A stretch of 64,000 nt of DNA from Iris pallida (Eukaryota > Streptophyta > Magnoliopsida > Asparagales > Iridaceae): contig JANAVB010023996.1 of NCBI GenBank assembly GCA_029216955.1, forward strand, positions 17,536,142 to 17,600,141, given 5' to 3'. The notes below the pieces were generated by a model, which was not told where the DNA came from, did no database searches, and worked only from the letters and a program-made list of their open reading frames with translations. Positions 12,006 through 23,054 of this stretch are shown here, piece by piece. The position numbers and the translations under genes are program-made. Within the stretch, counting starts at the first letter, position 1, and each line of letters starts with the position of its first letter.

Positions 12006-15000
12006 ATGACGATCAAATTCGATCAACTCGCCTATGAAGAAATGCAGCAGGCTAAGGGTGGCAAGCCCACTCCAGCCTCCATCATCACTGCCAAGTCGAA
12101 GGGACACTCTGTCTATGTCCCTAAGAATCAGTTGGCAGTCAATGGTGAAGTCTCTGCCACAGTGTCTACTCCTACCTCTGGCAAGAACTCCACTGCAAGC
12201 ACGCACACTCTTGTGCGCTCGAAGATGACAGTAATCAAAAGTCACATTGACAGTACTGGCTCCTTAGCCAAATCTGTTCCAGCGTGCAAATTCAACCCTA
12301 AAAGTCACGCTGACAGTACTGGCTCCTTAGCCAAATCTGTTCCAGCGTGCAAATTCAACCCTAAAAGTCACGTTGACAGTACTGGCGTGTTAGCCAAATC
12401 TGTTCCAGCGTACGAATTCAACCCTAAAAGTCACGCTGACAGTACTGGCTCCTTAGCCAAATCTGTTCCAGCGTGTAATTCTAAAATTAAAAGTCACGCT
12501 AACAGTACTGGTTCCTTAGCCAAATCTGTTTCAGCGTGTATTTCATCAGAGAAGAATAACTCCTTAGTTATCTCTTCTTCTTTACCGAGTTCTACTAGAA
12601 CTGGGGGTGGTCTTCCACACAAAGTCCCTTCGAAAAGGAATAACTCTTTAGTTGTTTCTTCTGCTCCTGTAGTTTTTACTTCAGGAACAGCTTTGACTGA
12701 TACTTTTGTTAGTCAAAGGAAAGGAGATGGTCTTTTGACTACTCTTCCTTCTGGACATTCTATGTCTCAAAATCTGAATGAGTCTAAGAAGAAATATTCC
12801 TTAATATCTTCTCCTATGACTTCTTCAAATTGGGCACAGAATCTGTCCATTAAAGAGGGTCTGTTACCAACTCCTAATCAAAGGAGTGGTTCAACTCTTC
12901 CTTCTCTGCAAATATCCAGATCAATGGAAGGAAAACTCCATGTTTTCAAAATTAATGTGTTACCTTCCACTGATTTAAGAACAAAACTCAGCACTTCTGG
13001 TGTTAAAAAACCATACCAATTGGATATGAAGATAAAAGATCCAGATACAGAGTATGCAAAAAATTATGTGGCTCACATTAATCACTCTTTGTATAATCAA
13101 GAGCCATCAAGACCCAAGAACAGGAAGTATACTCCTCAATCTTCACAAACAGATTTACGAAAATATCTTCAACAGAAGAGAAGGAGTAATTCTATGTCAA
13201 AGGAACATGCTGAATGTGACTTCTATCCAAGAGTCATAATTCAGTGCAGATGTCAATCAACGGTTCAAGACCATGGTAATCATGAATGTGACTTCCAGCC
13301 AAGAGCCACAATACAATGCAGATGTCAAACTAAACGACAGTCTGTCTTCAATAGGATTCAGTATGAACCTATGCCTGATGAAGATGAGCCTTTGTTTGCC
13401 TCTGTCAACATGACTTCTCGGGACACCAGGGGTAGAGTTGATAGTCCATATGGAGTATATAGAAACACCAGAGCAAGAGTCCTGGCTTCTAGTCAAAGAA
13501 ATTTGATCCCTGAAATTGATTCTGAATTCCTTGGAGAATCTAACTTCCCACCTCTTCCTGCTGGGGGTAGTTCTCCTATAATTGACTTTGATGCACGAAG
13601 CAATGATTCAGAGCAAACAACATCTACCAGTTCATCAATAATTCCTCGTACAGTCACAACTTATATGGTTGATAGGAATACTGATGAACCTTCTTCTTCC
13701 TTGACTCCTCAAGATCAAAGAATTGCTTCTTTGGAACAGCAAATGAAGTCTATGACTGACACAATAAAGTCGATATATAAACTCATGACAGCTCAGTTAC
13801 AAAATCGACAGACTGTACCAGATGCCATACCAGTTGATACTGATATAAGTCCAATACAAGTTCCTCCAGCAGTACAATCCAATACTTCTGGACCAGCTCA
13901 ACCAAATCCTAGTCTCTCTAGAGCTGGGGGTAGTACTTACAATGCTGTTCCTCCTCCCAACTATTCTCTACAAGCCACAACTCCACAATCTTCGGGAGTT
14001 GTCTCTGAAGAATTGAAGAATCTCAAAACTCAATTCGAGGCATTCAAACAGAAGGATGGTTTACAAAGGTTAGGCATCAAGCAGCCTTATCCGATAGAAT
14101 GGAAGCAAGTATCATATCCTCCTAAATACAAGCCTCCTACTATCTCATTCTATGATGGAACCACTTCTCCAAGTCAGTTTATTAATCACTTTGAAGTGAT
14201 GACTGATCAACTGCAACCAAGTGATGCCCTCCTTACTCGGGTATTTATTGGATGTCTCAAGGGAACAGCTTATGAATAGTATAGGAGTCTCCCAGATGGG
14301 AGCATTACCTCATTTGCTGGTTTCAAACAGATGTTTCTTGAAAGGTTATATGAAGGACTTAATGACATGACTATGTCTGCTCTTATTAGAATCAAACAGA
14401 AAAATAATGAATCTACAGAGGAATACATTGAACGGTTTCGAAGAGATGCTCTGAAGATGCCTCTTGGAACTCCTGATGCTGTCACCATTGACACGTGCAC
14501 ATCAAACTTGTTGCCAATCATCAGTATGTGGACAGGGTCCACTCAATTTCAAGATTGGCCTTCCTTCATAGTCAGTGCCAAAGCTGCAGAAATCAGTGCT
14601 GAAACCTTCAAAGGTTTAGGAGTGCAGATGACTCCTAAAGAAACAGGACAAGGTGCTAATAATAAAAATAATGCTCGCAAAGGAAAAAAAACTCTTGAAG
14701 TTAATCTTCAGAGCAAAGATGCATCAAATGTTCAAACTCCTGCCTCTACAACTCAACAATCAAGAACACCTCGCCCCAAAGAAGAATATTCTTTTGATGA
14801 CGACGATGTCCTTGGTATCTTTGAATGTCTGCTGAAAGGTAATAAAATACAATTACCTGAGATCAAGAAACCTGATGAAGCTGGTAAGACAGATCATCCT
14901 AAATACTGTCCATACCACAGAATGCTGGGTCACACAATTCGTACATGTTATGTACTGAAAGGAAAGATCCAAGAAATGATTAAGTCTGGAGCTATCTCTC

Positions 15001-17303
15001 TTACTCCAAAAGAGAAGATCGTCACTTCTAATGTCGTCTCTATGCAATTTGGAGACTTCCCTCCTCAATTTCTTGAAAGCAAAATTGTTCCTATTCCCAA
15101 GGCAATTCTTGAAATAGTAAATATTCCTCCTCCACAGTCTGAAGGATTAGCACCAATTACTTTGGAGACTGGAGAAATCATGTGGATTCATCCTGATCTA
15201 ATAACAGACTTTGAATCTCCTTCTCCTCAAAAGATTTCTTCTCGAAAGTCCAAGAAGGCTGGAAAGATCAAGTCATGTCATATGACTTCTCTTGGGTCTA
15301 CCTCTGACACAGAGCCAAAAGACAAAGAAGAAGCATTTGTTAGTGCTACTCGAACGGGGAAACCTTACCTAAAGGATTATTCTAAAAATCTTGAAGATCC
15401 TACTGATATCCCTTCAGCTGCTAAAGATGCTCCTAATGTTCCTTCTGAAGAAGAATTATCTACTGTACCTGTTCTTTCAACTACACCAGTTGAACCTGTT
15501 CCTTCCAAACCCACAACTCTTGAGAAAGGCAAGCAACAAGCTCAGTTTGATAAACCAATCAAGAAGTCTCTTCCTCTTGGACTTCAGAAGCCTTACAACT
15601 TCGACATTTTGGCTCAACTTGCTAATACTCCAGCTAGAATGTCCCTCTTTGAACTTCTACGTCTTTCTAAAGAAACTCGGGAGACGTTAAGTGAAGCACT
15701 TCTACAAGCTAACTCTTGTCTTGCACAATTAAAGAAGCCAGATGCGGAACCTGCCACTTGCTTACATTGCAATAGTGTACTGGAGATTATCCCAAATATC
15801 ACCTTTACACAAGACGACATGCTACTGGAGGATAATCGACATGACCGACCTCTCTACTACACTGGTTATATTGATACGATGAAGATAGATCGTATCCTCA
15901 TTGACCCAGGGTCTGCTATAAGCATAATGCCAAAGAGTTTGTTGGATGAACTAAAAATCCCTCTTCACAAGCTCTCCAAGACGGTTACTACTATCTTGGG
16001 ATTCAATCAAAGCCGAAGTGAGCCTTTGGGAAAGATTCATCTGAAGCTTCAGATAGGCGATTTCAGATCTAAAGTCACTTTCTATGTGATCGAGATTGCG
16101 GGATCCTATAATCTTCTTCTGGGGAGGCCCTTTCTTCATGAAAATAATGTGGTGCCCTCTACTCTTCATCAATGTTTTAAATACATTGATAGCAATGGAA
16201 GAGTACAAAAAGAAGTTGCTGATATAAATCCCTTCCATGGGGTTGAAGCTTATTTCAACGATTCCCGAATGTACAAAGAAGAGTATACAAGGATCATACA
16301 AGCTATGAAGAAAGAAGATGCACAAAGTGAGACTTTAATAATCCCTGTTAAAAGTCGAACTACTCAGCAACAATCTCCTAAACCCTCTGGAGAAGATTCT
16401 TTCATTATTCCAGTGAGTGGACGGATCTCTCCGTTACCTCAGTCATCTACTCAAAATACACTGATCATTCCTGTCAATGGGCGTACTGTAATTCCTGTAT
16501 CTCCACATATGAAACAGGATACTCTGCTAATTCCAGTTGGAGGGCGGATTATTCTTCCATCTCAAATTTCAAGGAAGCTCACCTCTTCTGAGCCATTTGT
16601 TATCGATCTTAATCGAATCAACGCTTCTTCTCGTTCTTCTTCTTCCCCTTTAGTCATTGACTTGGCTAAAATCTCTAAGGCTCAGCCTTCTCCTAATGTA
16701 AATATTGCTACTTTTACATTTAATAAAAAGTCTCCACCTTTGCAGTACGTTGATGTGTGTAATTATGTTCATAGTTATTTACATCTGTTAGATGACTTGA
16801 ACACAATAACCATAGGAGTTGTACAGACTGTTCATACAGATGTATCCCTAGAACCTGTACAATCTTCATACTTTCTAGTTCCTAGCAGAAAGCTAGGAGA
16901 CATTCCAATATTCTTCTACAAAGGGCCTCAAAATCCTTCTGATCTTGAAGATGATGACAAAAATGATGATACTGGAAGATTACAACTACGTCGTTATAGT
17001 CAGCAATCTAAAGACATCATCAAAAATATGGGCTATGACTTCAGGACTGGCCTCAATAGTGGAAAAGGAAGAAAAATGCCTGTTCGTATTCCTCCTCTGA
17101 AATATGGAAGGACGAAATACGGATTGGGCTATATAGCTCCTACTCCTTTTATCAATATTATCCATGAAGATCCCGAGTCTGACGAAGATAAGAGATCTGA
17201 TTCTTCTAGTACCACTTCTTGGGATTCCGATACGAGTATCGGTGACTTCTATTGCAACCTTCTGTCTTCCAATATGGTTTCTATTGATTGTTTTGAAAAA
17301 TGA
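12006..17303 (+). pseudogene. gag-protease of element C, one frame with a single amber stop
   Basis: The frame from ATG 12006 to 17303 is 1,766 codons, broken only by TAG at 14277-14279 (codon 758). Order: an N-terminal segment with five 21-aa repeats (codons about 79-183), a low-complexity linker, the retrotransposon gag capsid domain (about codons 715-850, FYDGTTSPSQFINHF ... FAGFKQMFLERLYEGL ... YIERFRRDALKMPLG), a CX2HX4HX4C zinc motif (from codon 968), and an aspartic protease with DPGS (Asp at codon 1300) and LLLGRPFLH. The tail ends DSDTSIGDFYCNLLSSNMVSIDCFEK. Element A's matching frame continues from this point into RT; C stops. The amber codon sits inside the capsid domain, at a Trp conserved in A (DWYRNLPD versus E-stop-YRSLPD). 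GTG at 12003 is in frame, but ATG at 12006 is the better start. Confidence 0.88.
12240..12554 (+). repeat. Five 63-bp (21-aa) tandem repeats at the start of gag
   Basis: The unit encodes SHADSTGSLAKSVPACKFNPK with small changes. At DNA level, neighbouring units bring together CAGCGTG and CACGCTG (7-base inverted pairs about 20 bases apart). The length is a multiple of three, so copy changes keep the frame. Element A has a parallel array of 36-bp units at 31481-31660. Confidence 0.9.
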
Positions 17304-17744
17304 TTCATACTTGACGGTTCATCCGTTCATCTGACGGTTTGACCGTTCATTAATACTTGACGGTTCGTCCGTTCATCTATCCGACGGTTCGTCCGTTCAT
17401 TATAATATGACGGTTAACCCGTTCATTCATCTAGTCTTTTGATTTCTGAGTCTAAAGATCATGAAAAATTGAGTTCAAAGATATTTTTATGTCTGAATTC
17501 TATTTTTTCCAATCGGTATTAAACTAAGATCATTTCTGGTTTAATATCATTTGATAGAATTACAAAGTTCGTTTGTATATTCTATTCTACTGAAATATGT
17601 CATGTATTATTTACCTCTGAACATATTTTCTATGAATCTATCATTTTCAAAATAGCAAAACCAAAAGTCAGATCAAGGATTTTCATTTACTCTCATTCCA
17701 GAATCAAAACATGAAATACAAGTGAAAGTGAAAATAAAAGAGGT
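17304..17744. other. Spacer between convergent gag-pro and antisense gene, with GACGGTT repeats
   Basis: This 441-bp stretch occupies the place where pol and the 3' untranslated region lie in complete Tat elements. From 17309 to 17425 it holds five imperfect units of GACGGTTcatCCGTTCAT, each a small quasi-palindrome (ACGG...CCGT). The rest is AT-rich without frames. Both the sense and antisense genes end here tail to tail. An AATAAA on the plus strand lies at about 17733. Confidence 0.7.
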
Positions 17745-20700
17745 TCACTCATTTGGAGTTATCAGCTCCCTAATACGATCTAGAACAGCAATCAGTTTCT
17801 CTTCATGAGTTTTTCTAACTCGTTCTGCTGCTACAATTGAAACATTCTGTTCATCAAAAGTAATGATGGTAGACTGGCGACGGCTAACTTCTTCAATCTG
17901 TTCTGCCTGCATCTGTTCTCGTTCCTTCTGAAGAGTCTTACAGCGTTCAACTTCAGAGATATAAGCAGTAGCAACCTCAGCTTGATCTGTTTCCATGACA
18001 GCAATACGCTCTTGAAGACGAGCTAATTCCTCTTTCAATTTCTTCAGCTCTTCAGTCTTGGACGCTTTATCCTTCTCCAGAAGCTCTACTCTTTGACGAG
18101 TAGCTAATATTTCTTCACCCTTTTCTACTAATTTCTCAGTAGAAAAGGCAAGAAATGCTTCAAGAGCTGCTTGTTGGGACTGCGCTTCATGCTCTAGTTG
18201 ACTAATTTCAGTTGCAGTTAAAGATTGAAGATCTTCCTTCTTAGTCTCCCAGTATTTTCGGATAGTTACTTCCAACTCATCCAGGAGATGTTTGAAGAAG
18301 GTACACTAAGATTCACAACCAGCATGACGCAGCGCCATGAGAGGGAACTTAACCATAGTTCGAAGATCAGAAAATGGCATAGCTTCATCCTTCAAGAAAC
18401 GTCTGGAATATGTATCTAGATATGAGTAAATGATATCTAAATACATTCCTAGAGTTCTTGTTAACCCAGTCTCAAATCCAGGAGTCGCTGTCATCATGGA
18501 AGAAGAAGCTTGAATATTCTCTATCCTCGGAACAGAAGTATGTGCCACCGGAGAAGTTAAGTATGAATTCCCTTCATCGGCATCAGCCTGGATAAGCGGA
18601 GCATGAGTCGAACTCATTGCTGCAGCAGTTCCTACAGTTAAAGAAAAATGTAATCAGCATTTAAAGAAAAAAAGAAACAGCGGAAACAGAATTTGAAATA
18701 AAGTTCTACCTGGCTGAGGTTCATACTCGGTATGTGGAAGGAGTTTTGCTTCTTCTCGCAGCCGGTCCATGATTGTATCCAATACCTGCTTTATATGGCT
18801 GCTTCCAGCTCCAGAATTACTGGGTGCTAGAGCGTTGTTCGATGATTGAGCAGGTTCAGGGCTAAGTTCCATTCTGTTCCCCTTGACTTTATCTTCATCA
18901 TAAGGAGTAGAGGTGCCAGCATGCCAGTCTTCTCCTCCTTCAGTTTCTTCTTCTTCTTTATCTTCAGGATGAGCTTCTGATTCAGAGTCAATGATATTCA
19001 CATCTTCATGAGTCTCAGGGACAACGACGATAGCAAGCTCAGTGTTGACTGCCGCCGGTTCAGTCCTCTCTGGAACATCGGTTTGAAGAATGATGTCTTG
19101 ACAAACATTCTTCAACAAATCATCAGCAGCTGATAGCTCAGACGTCGGCACGTCTTCATCGCCTCTGGCCGAAGAAATATTTTCTTCAGCTTGAGTTTCA
19201 GAAACTTCTAACTGTTTTGTCACTTTTTCTGGAGCTGGTTCTTCTTCAGAGTAATTAATCTGGTCATCCAGTGCCTGAATGACACCCTCAGTCCCATGCT
19301 CAAATGGGATCATCCTCGTCTCCGAGGGTTCAATAGCCACTCCACTTGCGGTCAGAGCAGTTATTTCCTGAGCTTGAGCAGATTCTACTTCAGTCTGTTC
19401 ATCATCAGACTCGATCTTCTCAGTAGAGGCTGCTTCGTTGATTTCTGGCAAAACTCCTCCACTCATGATTGTCTCTAGGAGTTTATTGCCCTTAATTTTG
19501 CTGACAGACTTTTTAACATATTTGCCTCTCGACCTCCTTATCAAAGGAGCGTCGTCTTCATCAGTCTCTTCATCCTTATCAGCGGCATCGTCTTCATCAA
19601 CTGATATACCGCCCAAAGATGAAGTAGCAGTCACCGAGACCCCTTTCTTCTTATTCTTGGATGTTTGAGACCTAGTACTCCTCTTGGAGATGGTCTCAGA
19701 TTTGTCACTTCTCTTCCTCTTAGAAAGAGATATAAATATAGGAGGAAGGACCTCATCAGGAAAATTTCCTTCCTGGAATAATTCATAGGGAGGCTCAACT
19801 TCTGTTGTCTCATCTTCGGGTTCTGAAGGAAAGTGCTGAATAACAATTTTCTTCTTTGACCTCTTCGATAGAGCTGGATCATCCTCTGCAACAAAGGTCT
19901 TCAGATTGAAACTCGGTCTGAAAGTGCTCGACGACACATAGAAACGTGCATACGTATAAAGCATCTTTGGCCCCGAGCTAGACAAAGGATTAGGCATAGA
20001 GAATACGACCTTTGTATCTCTAGCTGTAAAATATCTCCAAGCTCGAGCTCCGTCAATGAGTCCTCCGCGAGCAGATAAACAAGTAGTGGCATTCCCAACA
20101 TGGAGTTGGTCATACCCGAATTGTCTGTCAAATCGGCTTGGTAAATATGGTTCCAGATATGCCATTTCTTCGTGACGATATACCAGATGAGAAGGTCGGA
20201 TCCTCTGTAACCATTGGAAGGCTACATCATCTAGTCGGTTTCCCATATCTCCGTCCATCATATTTAAGGGTATACTCTCATAGCCCGATGGTGGAGGGAC
20301 ACATTGGATCGACCAATGTGACGCCCTATTCAATACATTTCTGCATTCTGGGAGGGTGTGAACCTTCCAGAACGTCTCTCCAGAGTACCTCTCCAGAAAA
20401 AGACTGCCACTCCCTCCTGCCCCTGGAGGTATCAGACCATCATAATGAAGGAGAAGCCAACCATATAAAAATGTGAAAGGCATCTCTATCCTTGGGAATT
20501 CTTCAGTCATCAGCGTCTGAGCAGACAACATGGTAGTTACAAAATTCCGAAGACCTGCATTTAGTCTGCAGGTCATCGCTGATAATAAGTCCAGCCTGTA
20601 ACCATACACAAGGCATACCGCTGCAAAGATAACACCTCTGTGTATTCTGTCCAAAGAACTGGAGCCGGGAACGATGAATCTCCTTAACCACAAAGATAGG

Positions 20701-22705
20701 AATCCGGCCAAGTGACCCTTCCTTGACAGATCCTTGCCACTCTGCCGCACATAAGAGCTGAAAGTGGTTCCGGCTTTGAACTCGTACCAATCTTCAGTAA
20801 TGGTGAAATCCTTGCAGTCGTATTTCTCCAGCAAATAAGTGATCTCACTCTCAGAGAGAGGCTTGAAGTTGCTAATCTGATAATACCTCTTTTCATTTAT
20901 TTTCCTATCATCCTTTTCACGGTTCATGAAAAGGTAGGACATCCACTTCTGAATGTGGTTGCCAGCTTCATCCTTGGAACCCTTGTAATATAGGGTGCAT
21001 GTGCCAAAATGGCACATCATCTCTTCAAATAGATGGACCATCTCTGGGTTCTTCTCTGACAGAAAGTTCAGTTCCTCTGTCGTAGGAACATACTCCTCAT
21101 ACGGCAGCGAGCCTGAAGGCAGGTGTGAGATGTATTCCATCTCATGAAGGGCGAAGCCCATCTCTCCTTTTGGAGTCATAAAAGTCCCCATCCTGTGGTT
21201 GTATCTCTCAACTAAAGCCAGGAATAGGAAGGGGTTGGGTTTAAAGCCGTAAGATGAGTTGACGACAGCATCATAAAGATTAATCTTCTTCAACTCAGTT
21301 TCAAAATTTTCCAAAGCCCAGTGGACCAAAGTCTTCCATCTCACATTCTCCTGATTCATTAGGCCATTCATCCTCGGCGTTGAATCGGTCGGATAGAATG
21401 CATTCCGGTTTGACATAAATTCATTTATGAATATGGGCATCCTGAAGGGCATCACTATGGATGAGTCTTCTGGTGGTATACATCCAGGCTTCAGACCTCG
21501 AAACACTGATACATGATCCTCCGGGGCACTGAAAAATCTCTCTTTCCTGTAAATAATACGATTTGCTTTCGCCTGCTGATATTCAGTCAAATACCAAGAC
21601 ATCTTTCTCGGATAGCTGGCATGCATAAGTCTCATGATTGACTAGCCCCGAGAAACCTTTGGCCAATACATGGGTTGTTTCACATCCCCCTCAAAGCAGA
21701 AGCACACCTTCTCCCTAATGCCCTTTGGCTGAGATTTTTGTGCTATAGCATCTCCGAACAAGAATGCTGGTTTCTTATGGGATACCAGATCTAGACTTTG
21801 GAAAGGTTGTCCATTCATCAAGCAGAGTAAGGTTGTGTGGTCTTGATTGACTAACAATGATAGTCTTGCTTCAGGAAGATCAAAATGAGGGAATGTTATA
21901 TGAGATAGATCAAGCTTAAATGAAACACTTAAGCACCCTTCAAAATCTGCTTCTTCGCTTCGGATGTTCACTACAGAAAATGACAGAAGACAAAATCAGA
22001 TATACCTATGTCTATGACTGTATTACAGTATTTGAAGGAAATTTCAAAAAGTCACGCAGACTCCACATGGATATATTACTGTGACATGCTAAGTGATTTA
22101 TTCACGCAGATGATTAATTCACGCAAAGCTCAGACAGATTAGGATGAAAGTCACGCATCATTTGCTAGAGTCACATTTTAGTGAAAATGACAAAAGAACA
22201 CACTGACAGATCAAGACTAGTCTATCCAGAGGATGACTCTCAGAAGTCTGCGTGAATAATTCAACATTGGCATCTCTCCCAATATATGAAAAATCATGCA
22301 GAATCATCATGGAAGCTGCATGACTTTTTCAACATCGACATTTTCTGTCAAAATGAAAAGTCATGCAGAGTCATGAGAGCCATGCCCTTTTTTGTGTGAA
22401 ACACAGAGCTTCGTAAATACGAAGATGTGAAGTATGGCTAACCCTAAAGAGGGGGCATATTTTGTTAATATCCTTTGCCCTAAAAAGGGGGGATATATTT
22501 CTGAAACTTCATTATTTGTTTTAAAGATCCTAAAAATTCTATATTGAGGTCATCTTCATTGTCTTCAATAGTTCGTGTTCTCCCATCACTTACGATGTAT
22601 AGGAGCTTGTGGGACTTCCTGTCGAGGAAGTCTGTCGATAGTGGCACGCAAAGAAGTTGCGGGAGCTTTCCCCTTGGCCTGAGCATCAGCTTTCTTAGGA
22701 GCCAT
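17745..22705 (-). CDS. Spliced antisense gene of element C (plant-mobile-domain-like, coiled-coil protein, about 1,419 aa)
   Basis: Exon 1 is 22705-22594, exon 2 is 21970-18710 and exon 3 is 18631-17745, joined by GT-AG introns that keep the frame (4,260 nt). The start MAPKKADAQ lies about 95 nt below the expected transcript start from a TATA box at 22828-22835; an upstream ATG at 22798 is in frame. Residues about 150-700 (FALHEMEYISHLPSGSLPYEE, FLYGWLLLHYDGLIP, RPSHLVYR...LEPYLPSRFDRQFGYDQL) resemble the plant mobile domain group often labelled 'aminotransferase-like'; this is pattern recognition only. Basic nuclear-signal-like patches (SKRKRSDK, RRSRGKYVKK), a long acidic region and a C-terminal coiled coil (from about residue 1244) follow. 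Two in-frame TAG codons (147 at 21642-21644, 1233 at 18306-18308) break it. Element A carries a homologue at 61690-64000. Function unknown; nuclear DNA or chromatin binding is a guess. Confidence 0.75.
18632..18709 (-). other. Intron 2 of the antisense gene of C (78 nt, phase 1)
   Basis: Donor CCAG|GTAGAAC and acceptor CTTTAACTGTAG|GAAC on the minus strand, with a U-rich run before the acceptor. Without splicing, exon 2 runs into a hydrophobic Phe-rich tail and a stop. With splicing the frame joins PQPG to TAAAMSSTHAP. Elements A (62793-62884) and A' (29076-29157) have an intron at the same place. Confidence 0.8.
21971..22593 (-). other. Intron 1 of the antisense gene of C (623 nt, phase 1)
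   Basis: The donor CATC|GTAAGTGA is a near-perfect consensus and the acceptor GTCATTTTCTGTAG|TGAAC has a pyrimidine tract. Joining gives CTG across the split codon and continues as LNIRSEEADFEG. The intron contains several TCACGCA/GCGTGA words that also occur in C's LTR. Confidence 0.75.
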
Positions 22706-22827
22706 TTCGGCTGAGAAAGGAGGAGAAGAAGTCGGGGAAGAAGGAGTTCGTCGGGGAAGATGAAGTTCTCTTCTGTGGGTTCTCTCTTTCAAACGCAAGT
22801 AAAGAAAGAAAGAAGTAATCTATGGCC

Positions 22828-22835
22828 TATTTATA
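22828..22835 (-). promoter_or_regulatory. TATA box of the antisense gene of C
   Basis: TATAAATA on the minus strand (in GAGCCTATAAATAGGCC), about 220 bp inside the 3' LTR edge and 123 bp above the MAPKK start. It suggests the antisense gene has its own promoter in 22836-23054, perhaps with LTR help. Confidence 0.65.
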
Positions 22836-23054
22836 GGCTCATAAAGAATTCTAAATGACGGTCAAGTCATTATTGCCTCGATATTTGGAGATTTGCACGG
22901 GATCTTAACAGCACAGAATCCCAACAGTCTAAACATCTCGGAGTAAATCTCTCATTTTGAAGTCATCTCAGCGTGACTAAATCCATTTTATCATCTCTAT
23001 TTTCAAAGTATTTTGAAATAATTTATCATTTTTCGAAAACTTTGAAGGGGGTTT
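22836..23054. other. Region between antisense gene and 3' LTR, with polypurine tract
   Basis: The polypurine tract GAAGGGGG (23044-23051) directly precedes the 3' LTR and primes plus-strand synthesis. One CAGCGTG word lies near 22969. No coding region seen. Confidence 0.7.

Noticed and set aside
18654..21635. Antisense mobile-domain frame as an independent host gene
   Set aside because: It lies strictly between the polypurine tract and gag-pro of a retrotransposon with intact target duplications, and the same gene occurs at the same place in element A.
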